Positions 26,306-34,193 of a stretch of DNA of 64,000 bases are shown one piece after another. The translations under genes were made by a program, and so were the position numbers. Below the pieces are notes generated by a model, which did not search any database, was not told the DNA's origin, and worked only from the letters and a program-made list of their open reading frames with translations. The stretch comes from Mycolicibacterium sp. BiH015 (lineage in GTDB: Bacteria; Actinomycetota; Actinomycetes; Mycobacteriales; Mycobacteriaceae), in contig NZ_JAQGCZ010000006.1 in assembly GCF_027706845.1 (NCBI RefSeq), positions 306,774 to 370,773 on the forward strand, given 5' to 3'. How positions within the stretch are numbered: position 1 is the first letter of the stretch; each line of letters opens with the position of its first letter.

Positions 26306-27292
26306 TCAGCCGACGGTCGTCGCGCCTCGTCGCTGGGCCTCGCGTCGAGCGAATTCGGTGTAGCTGGTTGCGGGACGCCCGAGCAGTTCGGGCAGGACCG
26401 TCATGTCGCCAGCCGGGAGGCCGTTCTTGTCGTAGTACCGCATCATCGCCACGTAGCAGTCCTGCGACTCCTTCGGCCAATCTCGGACACCTTTAGCGTT
26501 CGATGACTGCCGGACTCCTCGGATGATCTGCACTGGGGCTCTGAGTTTGGTTGCGTGCAACGACTTCGACACGATAGGGACGACCGCAGCGATACCGTGC
26601 ACGGGATTGGCGACCACGTCGGGCCCGAGTCGCACAGCCGACACCGGATGCCCCAGAACCCTGCTCCACTCGGCGGCCATCTCGTGCCGGGTGAGTTCTT
26701 GGGTGGACAGGTCGTAGGTGCGCCCGGCGTGGGTCTTGACGGGTGCCGCCAGGATGCGGGCACTCACCTCGGCGACGTCCTCGCCGTCCACGACGCCCAT
26801 CACCGAGTCCGGTGAGGACGGGTAGGGAAGGATGCCGCCGCGGATGAATTCCCAGAAGTCGAGGTAGTTCTGCATGAAGTGCGACGCACGCAGGAAGGTC
26901 GACGGGAGTCCCGAGTCGCGGAACACCTCTTCGACCCGACCTTTCTCCTGATGGTGGAACATCTCTTTGATGTCGGGGTGGATCACGGAGTGGTAGACCA
27001 CGTGCTCGACACCGTGTGTCCGCGCGGCGTCGGCGATGTTCTCCGCGATGGCCACTTCGCGGATGACGCTGGTCGGTTGTGCGTGCCACACCCGCTCAAC
27101 GCCAGCTAAAGCACCGAGGACGTCGTCTCGCGATCGGATGTCGCCGACGACGGTCTCGGTCGCTCCATCGGCGCGTGCCGTTTGACCCTGCGCGGCGTTC
27201 TTCACGAATGCGCGGCTGTCGATTCCGCGTTCGCGCAGGCCGCGCAGCAGCGCACGGCCCACATTTCCGCCGGCACCTGTTACGAGTATCAT
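26306..27292 (-). CDS. NmrA-type NAD(P)-binding protein (copy 1)
   Basis: A 328-residue atypical SDR of the NmrA/HSCARG group. The N-terminal motif is ILVTGAGGNVGRALL, the fold continues with GVEHVVYHSVIHPDI and the middle has ASHFMQNYLDFWEF. The group includes NADP-sensing regulators and isoflavone-reductase-like enzymes; the YxxxK catalytic pair is not evident. It is the first gene of a leftward pair with the SDR. Its paralogue at 42147-43136 is recognisable throughout (shared SVIHPDI, DLSTxELTRH, WSRVLGHP, GLPAGD) but more diverged, perhaps 50%. Confidence 0.88.
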   Translation of the reverse strand: MILVTGAGGNVGRALLRGLRERGIDSRAFVKNAAQGQTARADGATETVVGDIRSRDDVLGALAGVERVWHAQPTSVIREVAIAENIADAARTHGVEHVVYHSVIHPDIKEMFHHQEKGRVEEVFRDSGLPSTFLRASHFMQNYLDFWEFIRGGILPYPSSPDSVMGVVDGEDVAEVSARILAAPVKTHAGRTYDLSTQELTRHEMAAEWSRVLGHPVSAVRLGPDVVANPVHGIAAVVPIVSKSLHATKLRAPVQIIRGVRQSSNAKGVRDWPKESQDCYVAMMRYYDKNGLPAGDMTVLPELLGRPATSYTEFARREAQRRGATTVG

Positions 27293-27372
27293 TTCTTGAC
27301 TCCCATGGGCATGAAATTGTCTGTTGGATTTAGGCTTTGGTAGAGCGTGTGGTTTCCGGGCCTACTCCGGTG

Positions 27373-28341
27373 TCAGAAGTCGAGAGGTGCGTCCTCCGGC
27401 GATACGAAGCGGTGCAGTTCCTCCAGGAAACGACGCGGGCGTTCGATGTGCGGCCAATGGCCGGTGTGGTCGAAGCGCACCTCGTCGGCCGAGGGAACCT
27501 TCGACAGGAACAACTCGACGTCTTCGGGCGGTGACAACGCATCGCCGTCACCGCGCAGGATCCGCGTGGGACACCGGATCTGCTCCAGGTCGCGGCCGGG
27601 GTCGCCGATCACCGCCGAAGCGAGAACAGGGAAGGTCGCGGGCGCACCCAGGTCGTGCATGGTGGCGCGCACGACCTCGGGATCGAGCAGATCCGGCCGG
27701 GCAACAAATGCCCCCAGCGCAGCCTGTCGCAACCTCGCCGACCCGGCGACGAGAGCGGCGACCGGCCCCGGCAGCGGTAGACCCACGACCGCGGACTCGG
27801 CGACCAGCGTGGCCACTGACCGCGGGTGACGCCGGAACGTGTCGACCGGACGTTGCAACAGATGGACCAGCGACAGGATCGGACCGCCGGTGATGATCAA
27901 CCGACCGAACCGTGACGGGTGTCGCACTGCCGCCCGCGTCCCCACCAGCGACCCCATCGAATGACCGACCACCACGGGGGAGTCGAGTTCGAGCGCGTCG
28001 CACACGTCGACGACCACGTCGGCGAGCCCATCGAACGTGACGTGGCGTCGTGAGAAGGGCGAACCGCCGAAACCCGGAAGATCCAGCGCCACCACGCGGT
28101 AGCGCTGAGACAACACCGGGAAGAGATGCGCGAACCACCGCCAGCCTGCCGAAATACCGTGCAGGAAAACCACAGTCGGCCCTTGGTCGTGTGGCACATC
28201 GACGGAGCACACCCTGGCGTTCTCGGTGTCGACGTAGCGCACGCAGTCATGCCACCGCGCCGCCGGGACCGCGCCGGTCAGCGCCGAACCGTACCCGGCC
28301 CAGACGTCAGGGACGCCGTCCACAACGCACCTCCAGCTCAC
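27373..28341 (-). CDS. Alpha/beta hydrolase
   Basis: A 322-residue hydrolase with the oxyanion-hole motif FLHGIS, nucleophile elbow GHSMGS (Ser), acid in GDGDALSPPED and catalytic His in HTGHWPHIERP. The sequence around VVALDLPGFGGSP is typical of the MhpC/epoxide hydrolase/haloalkane group. It is divergent from the flavin reductase-monooxygenase operon across a gap with a TetR-type dyad, so it probably acts in the same pathway, perhaps on a C-C or ester bond after oxygenation. The substrate is unknown. Confidence 0.88.
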   Translation of the reverse strand: MSWRCVVDGVPDVWAGYGSALTGAVPAARWHDCVRYVDTENARVCSVDVPHDQGPTVVFLHGISAGWRWFAHLFPVLSQRYRVVALDLPGFGGSPFSRRHVTFDGLADVVVDVCDALELDSPVVVGHSMGSLVGTRAAVRHPSRFGRLIITGGPILSLVHLLQRPVDTFRRHPRSVATLVAESAVVGLPLPGPVAALVAGSARLRQAALGAFVARPDLLDPEVVRATMHDLGAPATFPVLASAVIGDPGRDLEQIRCPTRILRGDGDALSPPEDVELFLSKVPSADEVRFDHTGHWPHIERPRRFLEELHRFVSPEDAPLDF

Positions 28342-28381
28342 GTCGACAACACGGGATCCGCAACACCCGAACCATGATCCG

Positions 28382-28984
28382 ATGTCATTGACAAGAAGTC
28401 AACAAGTGATAACGTTCGCCGTATCCCGATGCCACGTACCTTCAGGAGAGCGCTATGACAGTCGTCATCGCAGGCACGAGCGTCAGCCGACGGACGCCGA
28501 CTCGGCACCTGCCGCCCAGCGGACCGATCTGCGCCGCGCCTTCGGATGCTTCCCCAGCGGGGTAGCGGCTGTCTGCGCCGATGTTGGCGACTACAGCACG
28601 GGGATGCTGGTCAGTTCCTTGACTTCGGTGTCGATGGACCCGCCCCTGTTGTCGGTGTGCATTCAGAAGGGATCGCGCACGTGGGCTGCGTTGGAATCGG
28701 CCGACGCGCTGGGGATCAGCTTCCTCGCAGACGGCCACACCGGGCTGTGCAGTCAGTTCACCGCCGCTGGGCCGCAGCGCCTCGTTGGGGTGGACGTGAC
28801 CGTGACCTCCGAGGGCGCTGTTCTCATCCCGGATTCGACCGCCTGGTTCGTCTGCACCCGTCACGAATCGATTTCAGCCGGCGACCACGTAATCGTGCTC
28901 CTGCGCATCGAGTCGCTGAGTGTTCATCCGGATCGGCGTCCACTCGTGTTCCACGGCTCGGCATTTCGCCGCATCGCTGCCTGA
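28382..28984 (+). CDS. Flavin reductase, probable frameshift near start
   Basis: A FMN/FAD reductase domain (HpaC/HsaB type) runs from about 28528: TDLRRAFGCFPSGVAAVCA, LVSSLTSVSMDPPLLSVCIQKGSRTW, DHVIVLLRIESL. It would supply reduced flavin to the monooxygenase that follows. The in-frame starts (ATG 28382, GTG 28406) lie in the operator and lack a ribosome site. A much better start, ATG 28455 after AGGAGAG, reads MTVVIAGTSVS... in another frame and stops after 36 codons. A one-base deletion between 28455 and about 28520 would explain this, so the gene may be broken or the sequence may hold an error. Confidence 0.75.
   Translation: MSLTRSQQVITFAVSRCHVPSGERYDSRHRRHERQPTDADSAPAAQRTDLRRAFGCFPSGVAAVCADVGDYSTGMLVSSLTSVSMDPPLLSVCIQKGSRTWAALESADALGISFLADGHTGLCSQFTAAGPQRLVGVDVTVTSEGAVLIPDSTAWFVCTRHESISAGDHVIVLLRIESLSVHPDRRPLVFHGSAFRRIAA
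28388..28402. promoter_or_regulatory. TTGAC-N5-GTCAA dyad in the hydrolase/reductase divergent promoter
   Basis: A perfect inverted repeat, TTGAC-AAGAA-GTCAA, lies between the divergent hydrolase (start 28341) and the flavin reductase start site near 28455. A related dyad, ATGAC-ATTCA-GTCAA at 31484-31498, stands in front of the TetR gene 3 kb away. The shared TGAC-N5-GTCA core suggests that this TetR controls both. Confidence 0.55.
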
Positions 28985-29031
28985 CCACCGCCCATGACCG
29001 ACTTCGCCCGCCACCGATCAGGAGAACCGAC

Positions 29032-30228
29032 ATGACCACACTGAGCACCACCACCGAGGAGACCGTTGACGACGTTCTCGACCGAGTGGGAGCGCTGCAA
29101 CCCTTGATTCGCCAGCATTCGGTCCGAAACGAAAGTGACCGGAGGGTCTCCGAGGAGGTCATCGCCGCCTTGCGGGATGCGGGCGCGTTCCGCCTGGCTG
29201 CACCCCGCCGGTTCGGCGGCCTCGAGGCAGGGCTGCGAGCGATGCTCGACCTGTCGGCCCTCATCGCCGAAGCCGATGGCGGAACGGCTTGGGTGACAAC
29301 GCTGTCCAACATCAATGCCTGGTCGACGTGTCTCTACGACCCGGCCACCGTCGATGAGATATACGCCGACGGACCGGACACCATCCTCTCCGGAGTGGTG
29401 TCGCCCGGCGGAACCGCCCACAAGGTGCCCGGCGGCTACGTCATCACCGGCCAATGGCCGTACTCATCGGCCAGCCTGCACGCCCAGTGGGTGTCTGGTG
29501 GCGTGTGGGAGATCGACGAGGACGGCGACGAGATCGATCAGGCCATGGTCGTCATGCCCATCTCGGACGTCCAGATCAAGGACACCTGGTACGTCGCAGG
29601 AATGCGCGCCTCGGGCAGCAACACCATCATCGCCGAGAACGTGTTCGTCCCCGAACACCGCCTTAACTCGATGCTCCCCGTGATCTCCGGCGGGTACCTG
29701 GAGCAGTACCCCGACAATCCGTTCTACCGCGCGGCCTTCGCACCCATGCTGGTGCTCGTCCTGGTCGGCCCCCAGCTTGGCTTCGGGCGCGCCGCCCTCG
29801 ACATGGCGATCAGTAAAGCGTCCACCAAAGCCTTGGCTTACACCAATATCGAACAACAGACCGACTCGGTGGCCTTCCAGCTGCTGGTGGCCGACGCGGC
29901 CACCAAGATTGATACCGCCCACCTGCACGCCTACCGCGCCGCCGACGATGTCGAGAGATACGCCGAGCAAGGCATTTACCCGGACATCCAAGCGCGGGCA
30001 CGCATGCGCGCGGACGCCGCCGTTGCGTTGACGAGCATCAACGACGCCATCAACACACTTCTGAACGCCTGCGGTGCAGGCAGTTTCGCCGACGTCAACC
30101 CCATGCAGCGCATCTGGCGCGACTCCAACGTCGCTGCGCGCCATGCGGTGACCCTGCCACATGTCTCGATGGAAACCTATGGAAAGGCCCTCCTGGGAAG
30201 GGTCGACCATCTCACGGCCATCGTCTGA
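29032..30228 (+). CDS. Flavin-dependent monooxygenase, acyl-CoA dehydrogenase fold (HsaA-like)
   Basis: A 398-residue protein starting at ATG 29032 behind GGAGAA. It has the acyl-CoA dehydrogenase fold (LSALIAEADGGTAWVTTLSNIN, GGYVITGQWPYSSAS, MRASGSNTIIAENVFVPEHR) but the sequence style is that of group D flavin monooxygenases such as HsaA, HpaB-like and DszC-like enzymes. These hydroxylate phenols, steroids or S/N compounds using flavin reduced by a partner. The partner reductase gene lies 47 bp upstream, which supports a two-component monooxygenase. Confidence 0.88.
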   Translation: MTTLSTTTEETVDDVLDRVGALQPLIRQHSVRNESDRRVSEEVIAALRDAGAFRLAAPRRFGGLEAGLRAMLDLSALIAEADGGTAWVTTLSNINAWSTCLYDPATVDEIYADGPDTILSGVVSPGGTAHKVPGGYVITGQWPYSSASLHAQWVSGGVWEIDEDGDEIDQAMVVMPISDVQIKDTWYVAGMRASGSNTIIAENVFVPEHRLNSMLPVISGGYLEQYPDNPFYRAAFAPMLVLVLVGPQLGFGRAALDMAISKASTKALAYTNIEQQTDSVAFQLLVADAATKIDTAHLHAYRAADDVERYAEQGIYPDIQARARMRADAAVALTSINDAINTLLNACGAGSFADVNPMQRIWRDSNVAARHAVTLPHVSMETYGKALLGRVDHLTAIV

Positions 30229-30268
30229 TGGCGACACCAAGCCCGCACGCCAACCACGGAGATGCTTG

Positions 30269-30709
30269 ATGCCCGAAATCACCACATCGCGAGAAATTGA
30301 TGCCGCCCAAGCGACGGTATGGGCACTGGTGTCCGACCCGCAACGGTTCGCCGACTGGAACACCCTCCACCTGAGATGGGAAGAAGAACCGCCTGCCGAA
30401 CTGACCACCGGCGCCCATGTGGTCGATGTCGTCAAGATCAAGGGCATCGTCGACACCATCACGTTCACCGTCGGCGAGATTCGCCACCCGGAGTTCCTCT
30501 CGCTGTCCGGTTCCGGCAGCACGGGCTCCACGGTGGTGCTCGACGTCACCGTCACCGAACAGTCCCCCGCCGGGTGCGTCGTGACCCTGCACATCGTCTT
30601 CACCAGTTCAGTACTGTTCGGCCCCTTGGGCAGAGTGATCGAAAAGGCCTTCCGCAAGCAACTCGACGCCTCGCTGGACAAGCTCGCCGCCGCATTCGTA
30701 GGGGCGTAA
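30269..30709 (+). CDS. SRPBCC (START-like) family protein
   Basis: A 146-residue helix-grip protein: it begins TTSREIDAAQATVWALVSDPQRFADWN, the usual first strand and helix of SRPBCC/polyketide-cyclase-like proteins, and ends in a long C-terminal helix (RVIEKAFRKQLDASLDKLAAAF) that closes the ligand pocket. It is the third gene of the rightward operon, 40 bp after the monooxygenase. It could bind a hydrophobic pathway intermediate. No catalytic residues can be assigned. Confidence 0.85.
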   Translation: MPEITTSREIDAAQATVWALVSDPQRFADWNTLHLRWEEEPPAELTTGAHVVDVVKIKGIVDTITFTVGEIRHPEFLSLSGSGSTGSTVVLDVTVTEQSPAGCVVTLHIVFTSSVLFGPLGRVIEKAFRKQLDASLDKLAAAFVGA

Positions 30710-30755
30710 AGGACTGGCCCGAAAGCCGTTTGGCGACGACAGGGCGCGCGTAGCC

Positions 30756-31412
30756 TCAGGGCGTCGATTGATCGCCGAGTGCGCTCAAAGCGTCGTCGAT
30801 GCCCATCCCAGGATCGAGCCGAGTCGCTTCCCGCATCACTGCGGAGGCCATCGCCACCATCCAGTCGACCATCTCATCGATCCCGTACGGCTGGTCGTTG
30901 TGCAGCCAGAAGATGGCCGCTTCATCCATGGCGCTGACGGCGGCCCGGCCCGCCATGCGCACCGCCGGCCGGGCGGCGTCGACGCCGAACAACTCCGCGG
31001 TGGCCTCCACCGCTCGCCATCGAGCCGCCTCGAACACCTCCCACGCCGCAGGGTCGGCGCCGCGACCACCTAAGACAAGGCGCTCGGCCAGGCCCGGATT
31101 GTCGGCGAGATACCTCAGGTGGGAGGCCATGGCCCGACGCATCTGCTCGACCGGCGGCAGATCAGCTTGGAACACGAACGCCGCGGCGAGCTGTTCGGCC
31201 GCGCCGCGCATCGCCTCCAGATAAATTCCCCGCTTGCTGCCGAAGTAATGAAAGAGCAGACCATGTGCCACCCCGGCAGCTTTCGCGATATCACTCACGG
31301 CGACATCGTCGTAGGTCGTGTCCGAGAAGATCCGCACCGCGGCAGCCACGATGCGCTCGCGAGTCTCCGCCGCCTGCCGGGCCCTGGCAGTCGTCTTCTT
31401 CGGGGACGCCAT
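30756..31412 (-). CDS. TetR-family regulator
   Basis: A 218-residue protein. The ATG at 31412 with GAGGAAAGGA before it is preferred to an ATG at 31490 that lies inside the operator. After a Lys/Arg-rich N-terminus comes the TetR domain: RERIVAAAVRIFSDTTYDDVAVSDIAKAAGVAHGLLFHYFGSKRGIYL. The C-terminal domain has FWLHNDQPYGIDEMVDWM. It converges on the monooxygenase operon and shares a TGAC-N5-GTCA dyad with that operon's promoter, so it is the likely repressor of the hydrolase and monooxygenase genes and of itself. Confidence 0.9.
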   Translation of the reverse strand: MASPKKTTARARQAAETRERIVAAAVRIFSDTTYDDVAVSDIAKAAGVAHGLLFHYFGSKRGIYLEAMRGAAEQLAAAFVFQADLPPVEQMRRAMASHLRYLADNPGLAERLVLGGRGADPAAWEVFEAARWRAVEATAELFGVDAARPAVRMAGRAAVSAMDEAAIFWLHNDQPYGIDEMVDWMVAMASAVMREATRLDPGMGIDDALSALGDQSTP

Positions 31413-31859
31413 AGTCGGTTTCCTTTCCTCGCCCGGAGACGGACTGACGCGTACCGCAGCTCTGCCCACGCCATTGTAAATCAATGACATTCAGTCAATT
31501 GTTTATCATCGGTCATCGGCCTCAAGCTACGTAATCATGCACGAGCGCCGGGACCGATACTTGCCGCCTGACGGGATCAACCGGCCGACGGGCCGCGACT
31601 GGCGAACAGCCTCGCGTCCACTCGACATCTGATCGTCCGTTCCTGACGCGCACGCGCCCGCGGCGATCACGTTTGTCGGCAAGGCGATCACCTACGGTTG
31701 GCGAAGGCGATATGGCCCTAGCGGCACTGCAGCCCGCCTCCTGATGCCCTGGGCGCCTAGGCGGATCAGCGCGGGAGACGAAATCCCGTACGCTCCAACG
31801 AACTGTGCTGGCGGAGAAGCCACAACAAGCTTGTCGCGGCCGTGCGCGATGACCCGATG
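31413..31859. other. Intergenic region between TetR and the thiamine enzyme
   Basis: No gene is supported here. Near the TetR start lies the dyad ATGAC-ATTCA-GTCAA (31484-31498), the probable autoregulatory operator. At 31741-31769, CTGATGCC and GGCGGATCAG can form a stem 90 bp beyond the leftward thiamine-enzyme stop, a weak terminator candidate. The central part (31510-31730) contains GGCGATCAC twice but nothing interpretable. Confidence 0.45.
31484..31498. promoter_or_regulatory. TGAC-N5-GTCA dyad upstream of the TetR gene
   Basis: ATGAC-ATTCA-GTCAA lies 72 bp upstream of the TetR start codon. Its core TGAC-N5-GTCA is the same as in the hydrolase/flavin-reductase promoter. Autoregulation by this TetR is inferred. 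Confidence 0.5.
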
Positions 31860-34193
31860 TCAGCAGACGTCCAACGCCGCCCTGATGATGCTGTCGGTGT
31901 CGATGCCGTGGTGCCGGTAGACAGAGTCGAGGTCGCCGACCTGGCCGAATTCGCTGACGCCCAACGACTTACATCGCACACGGTTGATGGTGGCGAGAAA
32001 GGCAAGCGTGTGGGGATGCCCGTCGAGCACGGTGACCATCGACGCTGCCCGGTCGGGTGGGAACACCTGGTCGAGGATCGCGGATTGCCCTACAGCGAGG
32101 CCGTCGCGGGCACGGACAGCGCGGTAGAGCAGATCGGGGCTCGTCACGCAGATGACCTCAGCCTCGACACCCATCTCGGCGAGCCGGTCCGCCGCGGCCA
32201 AGGCCTCGGTGACCACCGCGCCCATCGTCACGATGCACACCGCGGGCTTGGCGGCCGGCCGCAAGGTGTACGCGCCGGCGAGCACGTGCCGTCGACGTCG
32301 CTCCCGGGCCGCCGAATCTGTTGGAATAGCTGACAATTCCTGGCGAACCGGTCGAGTCGACAGTCGCAGGTAGGACGACGTACCACCGGGCTTTCCCAGT
32401 CGGCTGAGGCACTCGAGCAGAATCCACTCGACCTCCGCGGCGAACGCCGGCTCATAACTGACGCAGCCCGGTTGCTCTAGTCCGATGGACGGGGTCGTGA
32501 TCGACTGGTGCGCGCCCCCTTCCGCGGCAAGGGTGACCCCGGACGGTGTACCGACGAGGATGGACTGGCCTCCGGCATAGATGCCGAAGGACCACGGTTC
32601 GAGCGCGCGTTCGACGAACGGGTCGTAGAGCACGCCGATGGGAAGGAGGGGCTGGCCCCACCGACTCCAGGTGGCGCCCAGCTCGCCCAGCAATCCGACC
32701 AGGTTCACCTCGGCGATGCCAAGTTCCATGTGTTGCCCGCTCGGATTCTCGCGCCAATGCATGATCGTGTCGGAGTCGTCGGCGAACCAGTCGGGCCGTT
32801 CCGATGGCGACCAGACGCCCACCTTGTTGAGCCACCCGGCCAGATTGGTGCTGGAGCTGACGTCCGGACTCACGGTGACGATGCGTCGCGCCACGTCGGG
32901 CGCTTCTCGCGTCAGGTCGAGTAACGTGCGCCCCAGTGCGCTCTGGGTGTTGGTCACCGCGGGCGGGTTGCGCCCGATATCGGCCGGGACCGGCGGTGGC
33001 TCTACGGCAGTGATGGGTTCTCGCCGCATCCGTTCGGAGACCCGTCGACAGAGCCGGCCGGGAGACGATTGAGGGTCGAACCGTCGGAAGGGCTGCTCGG
33101 GATCTTCACCCAGAGTCCAAGCCAGTTCGACGAATTGGTCGTCGGTCAGCAGTGACGAGTGATTCTGCGGGTGCCCCTGGGTGGGGAGGCCGAATCCCTT
33201 GATGGTGTAGGCGAGGATCACCGTGGGCCGGGTATCGTCGATCTGGTCGTAGGCGTCCAACAGCGTGGTGAGGTCGTGGCCGCCGAGATTCGCGACCGCC
33301 CGGATCAGGGTGGCGTCGTCGAGGTCGGCGATCAGCGCGGCCACTCCGGCGGACTCCGGGCCGGTGCCGGGCAACCTGGTGCGTAATTCGTCGGCCGAAC
33401 AGCGCAGCAGCCGTTGGTATTCGGCGTTGGGCATGGTTACGATCCGGGTCCGCAGGTCGTCGCCGCCACTGCGGAGGAACAGCGCGTCCAGGAGTGTCCC
33501 GAATTTCACGGTGAGCACCTGCCATCCCGCGGCGGTGAACATGGCCTCCAGCCGTCCGGAGGCAATATGGGGGACGACGCGGTCGAGCGACTGGCGATTC
33601 ATGTCGACGATCCAGACGATTTCGCCGAGCTCGGGCACCACCGGATCCAGCACGGCTTCCCATATCGCACCCTCGTCGAGCTCCGCGTCACCGACGAGCG
33701 AGTACTGGCGGCCGGTTCCGCTGCCGCCGAACACCGTGTCGACGTAGCGGCGTGCGAACGTGGCCCAGATCGGCGCCGTCGCACCGATGCCCACCGATCC
33801 CGTCGAGTAGTCGACCGGATCGGGGTCCTTCGTACGACTCGGATAGCTCTGCAGGCCACCGAATTCCCGCAGGCTCGTCATGTGCTGCTCGTCGAGAGTC
33901 CCGAGCAGGTAGTTGATGCTGTGCAGCACCGGAGACGCATGAGGCTTGACGGACACCCTGTCCCCGGCCCGGAGTCGTCCGAAGTACAGCGAGGTCATAA
34001 TGCCCACGATCGACGCCGACGACGCCTGGTGGCCGCCGACTTTCATGCCGCTGGGGTTGGGGCGTACCCGGTTGGCGTGGTGCACCATCGCCGTCGAGAG
34101 CCACAGCACACGGGAGGCGATTGCTTCCAGGTCCGGCAGCGTCGCGGCATCGTCGGTTCGGGGCACGGGTCCGGAAGGGTGGGCGATCGTCAT
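31860..34193 (-). CDS. Thiamine-diphosphate enzyme, AceE/transketolase-like
   Basis: A 777-residue protein starting at ATG 34193, overlapping the upstream stop by 4 nt, with GAGG before it. It has the layout of homodimeric pyruvate dehydrogenase E1 or transketolase: an N-terminal cofactor domain with SGMKVGGHQASSASIVGIMTSLYF and GDAELDEGAIWEA...DMNRQSLD (the GDx25-30N thiamine motif), a central pyrimidine domain (QHMELGIAEVNLVGLLGELGA) with the cofactor-activating Glu, and a C-terminal transketolase-type domain. Family enzymes decarboxylate 2-oxoacids or transfer ketol groups. It is last in an aromatic-catabolism-like operon, where such an enzyme is unexpected. The reaction is unknown. Confidence 0.85.
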   Translation of the reverse strand: MTIAHPSGPVPRTDDAATLPDLEAIASRVLWLSTAMVHHANRVRPNPSGMKVGGHQASSASIVGIMTSLYFGRLRAGDRVSVKPHASPVLHSINYLLGTLDEQHMTSLREFGGLQSYPSRTKDPDPVDYSTGSVGIGATAPIWATFARRYVDTVFGGSGTGRQYSLVGDAELDEGAIWEAVLDPVVPELGEIVWIVDMNRQSLDRVVPHIASGRLEAMFTAAGWQVLTVKFGTLLDALFLRSGGDDLRTRIVTMPNAEYQRLLRCSADELRTRLPGTGPESAGVAALIADLDDATLIRAVANLGGHDLTTLLDAYDQIDDTRPTVILAYTIKGFGLPTQGHPQNHSSLLTDDQFVELAWTLGEDPEQPFRRFDPQSSPGRLCRRVSERMRREPITAVEPPPVPADIGRNPPAVTNTQSALGRTLLDLTREAPDVARRIVTVSPDVSSSTNLAGWLNKVGVWSPSERPDWFADDSDTIMHWRENPSGQHMELGIAEVNLVGLLGELGATWSRWGQPLLPIGVLYDPFVERALEPWSFGIYAGGQSILVGTPSGVTLAAEGGAHQSITTPSIGLEQPGCVSYEPAFAAEVEWILLECLSRLGKPGGTSSYLRLSTRPVRQELSAIPTDSAARERRRRHVLAGAYTLRPAAKPAVCIVTMGAVVTEALAAADRLAEMGVEAEVICVTSPDLLYRAVRARDGLAVGQSAILDQVFPPDRAASMVTVLDGHPHTLAFLATINRVRCKSLGVSEFGQVGDLDSVYRHHGIDTDSIIRAALDVC

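Noticed and set aside
27996..28060. SOS box candidate around TCGAACGTGACG
   Set aside because: Only one half-site matches and it lies inside the alpha/beta hydrolase coding region.
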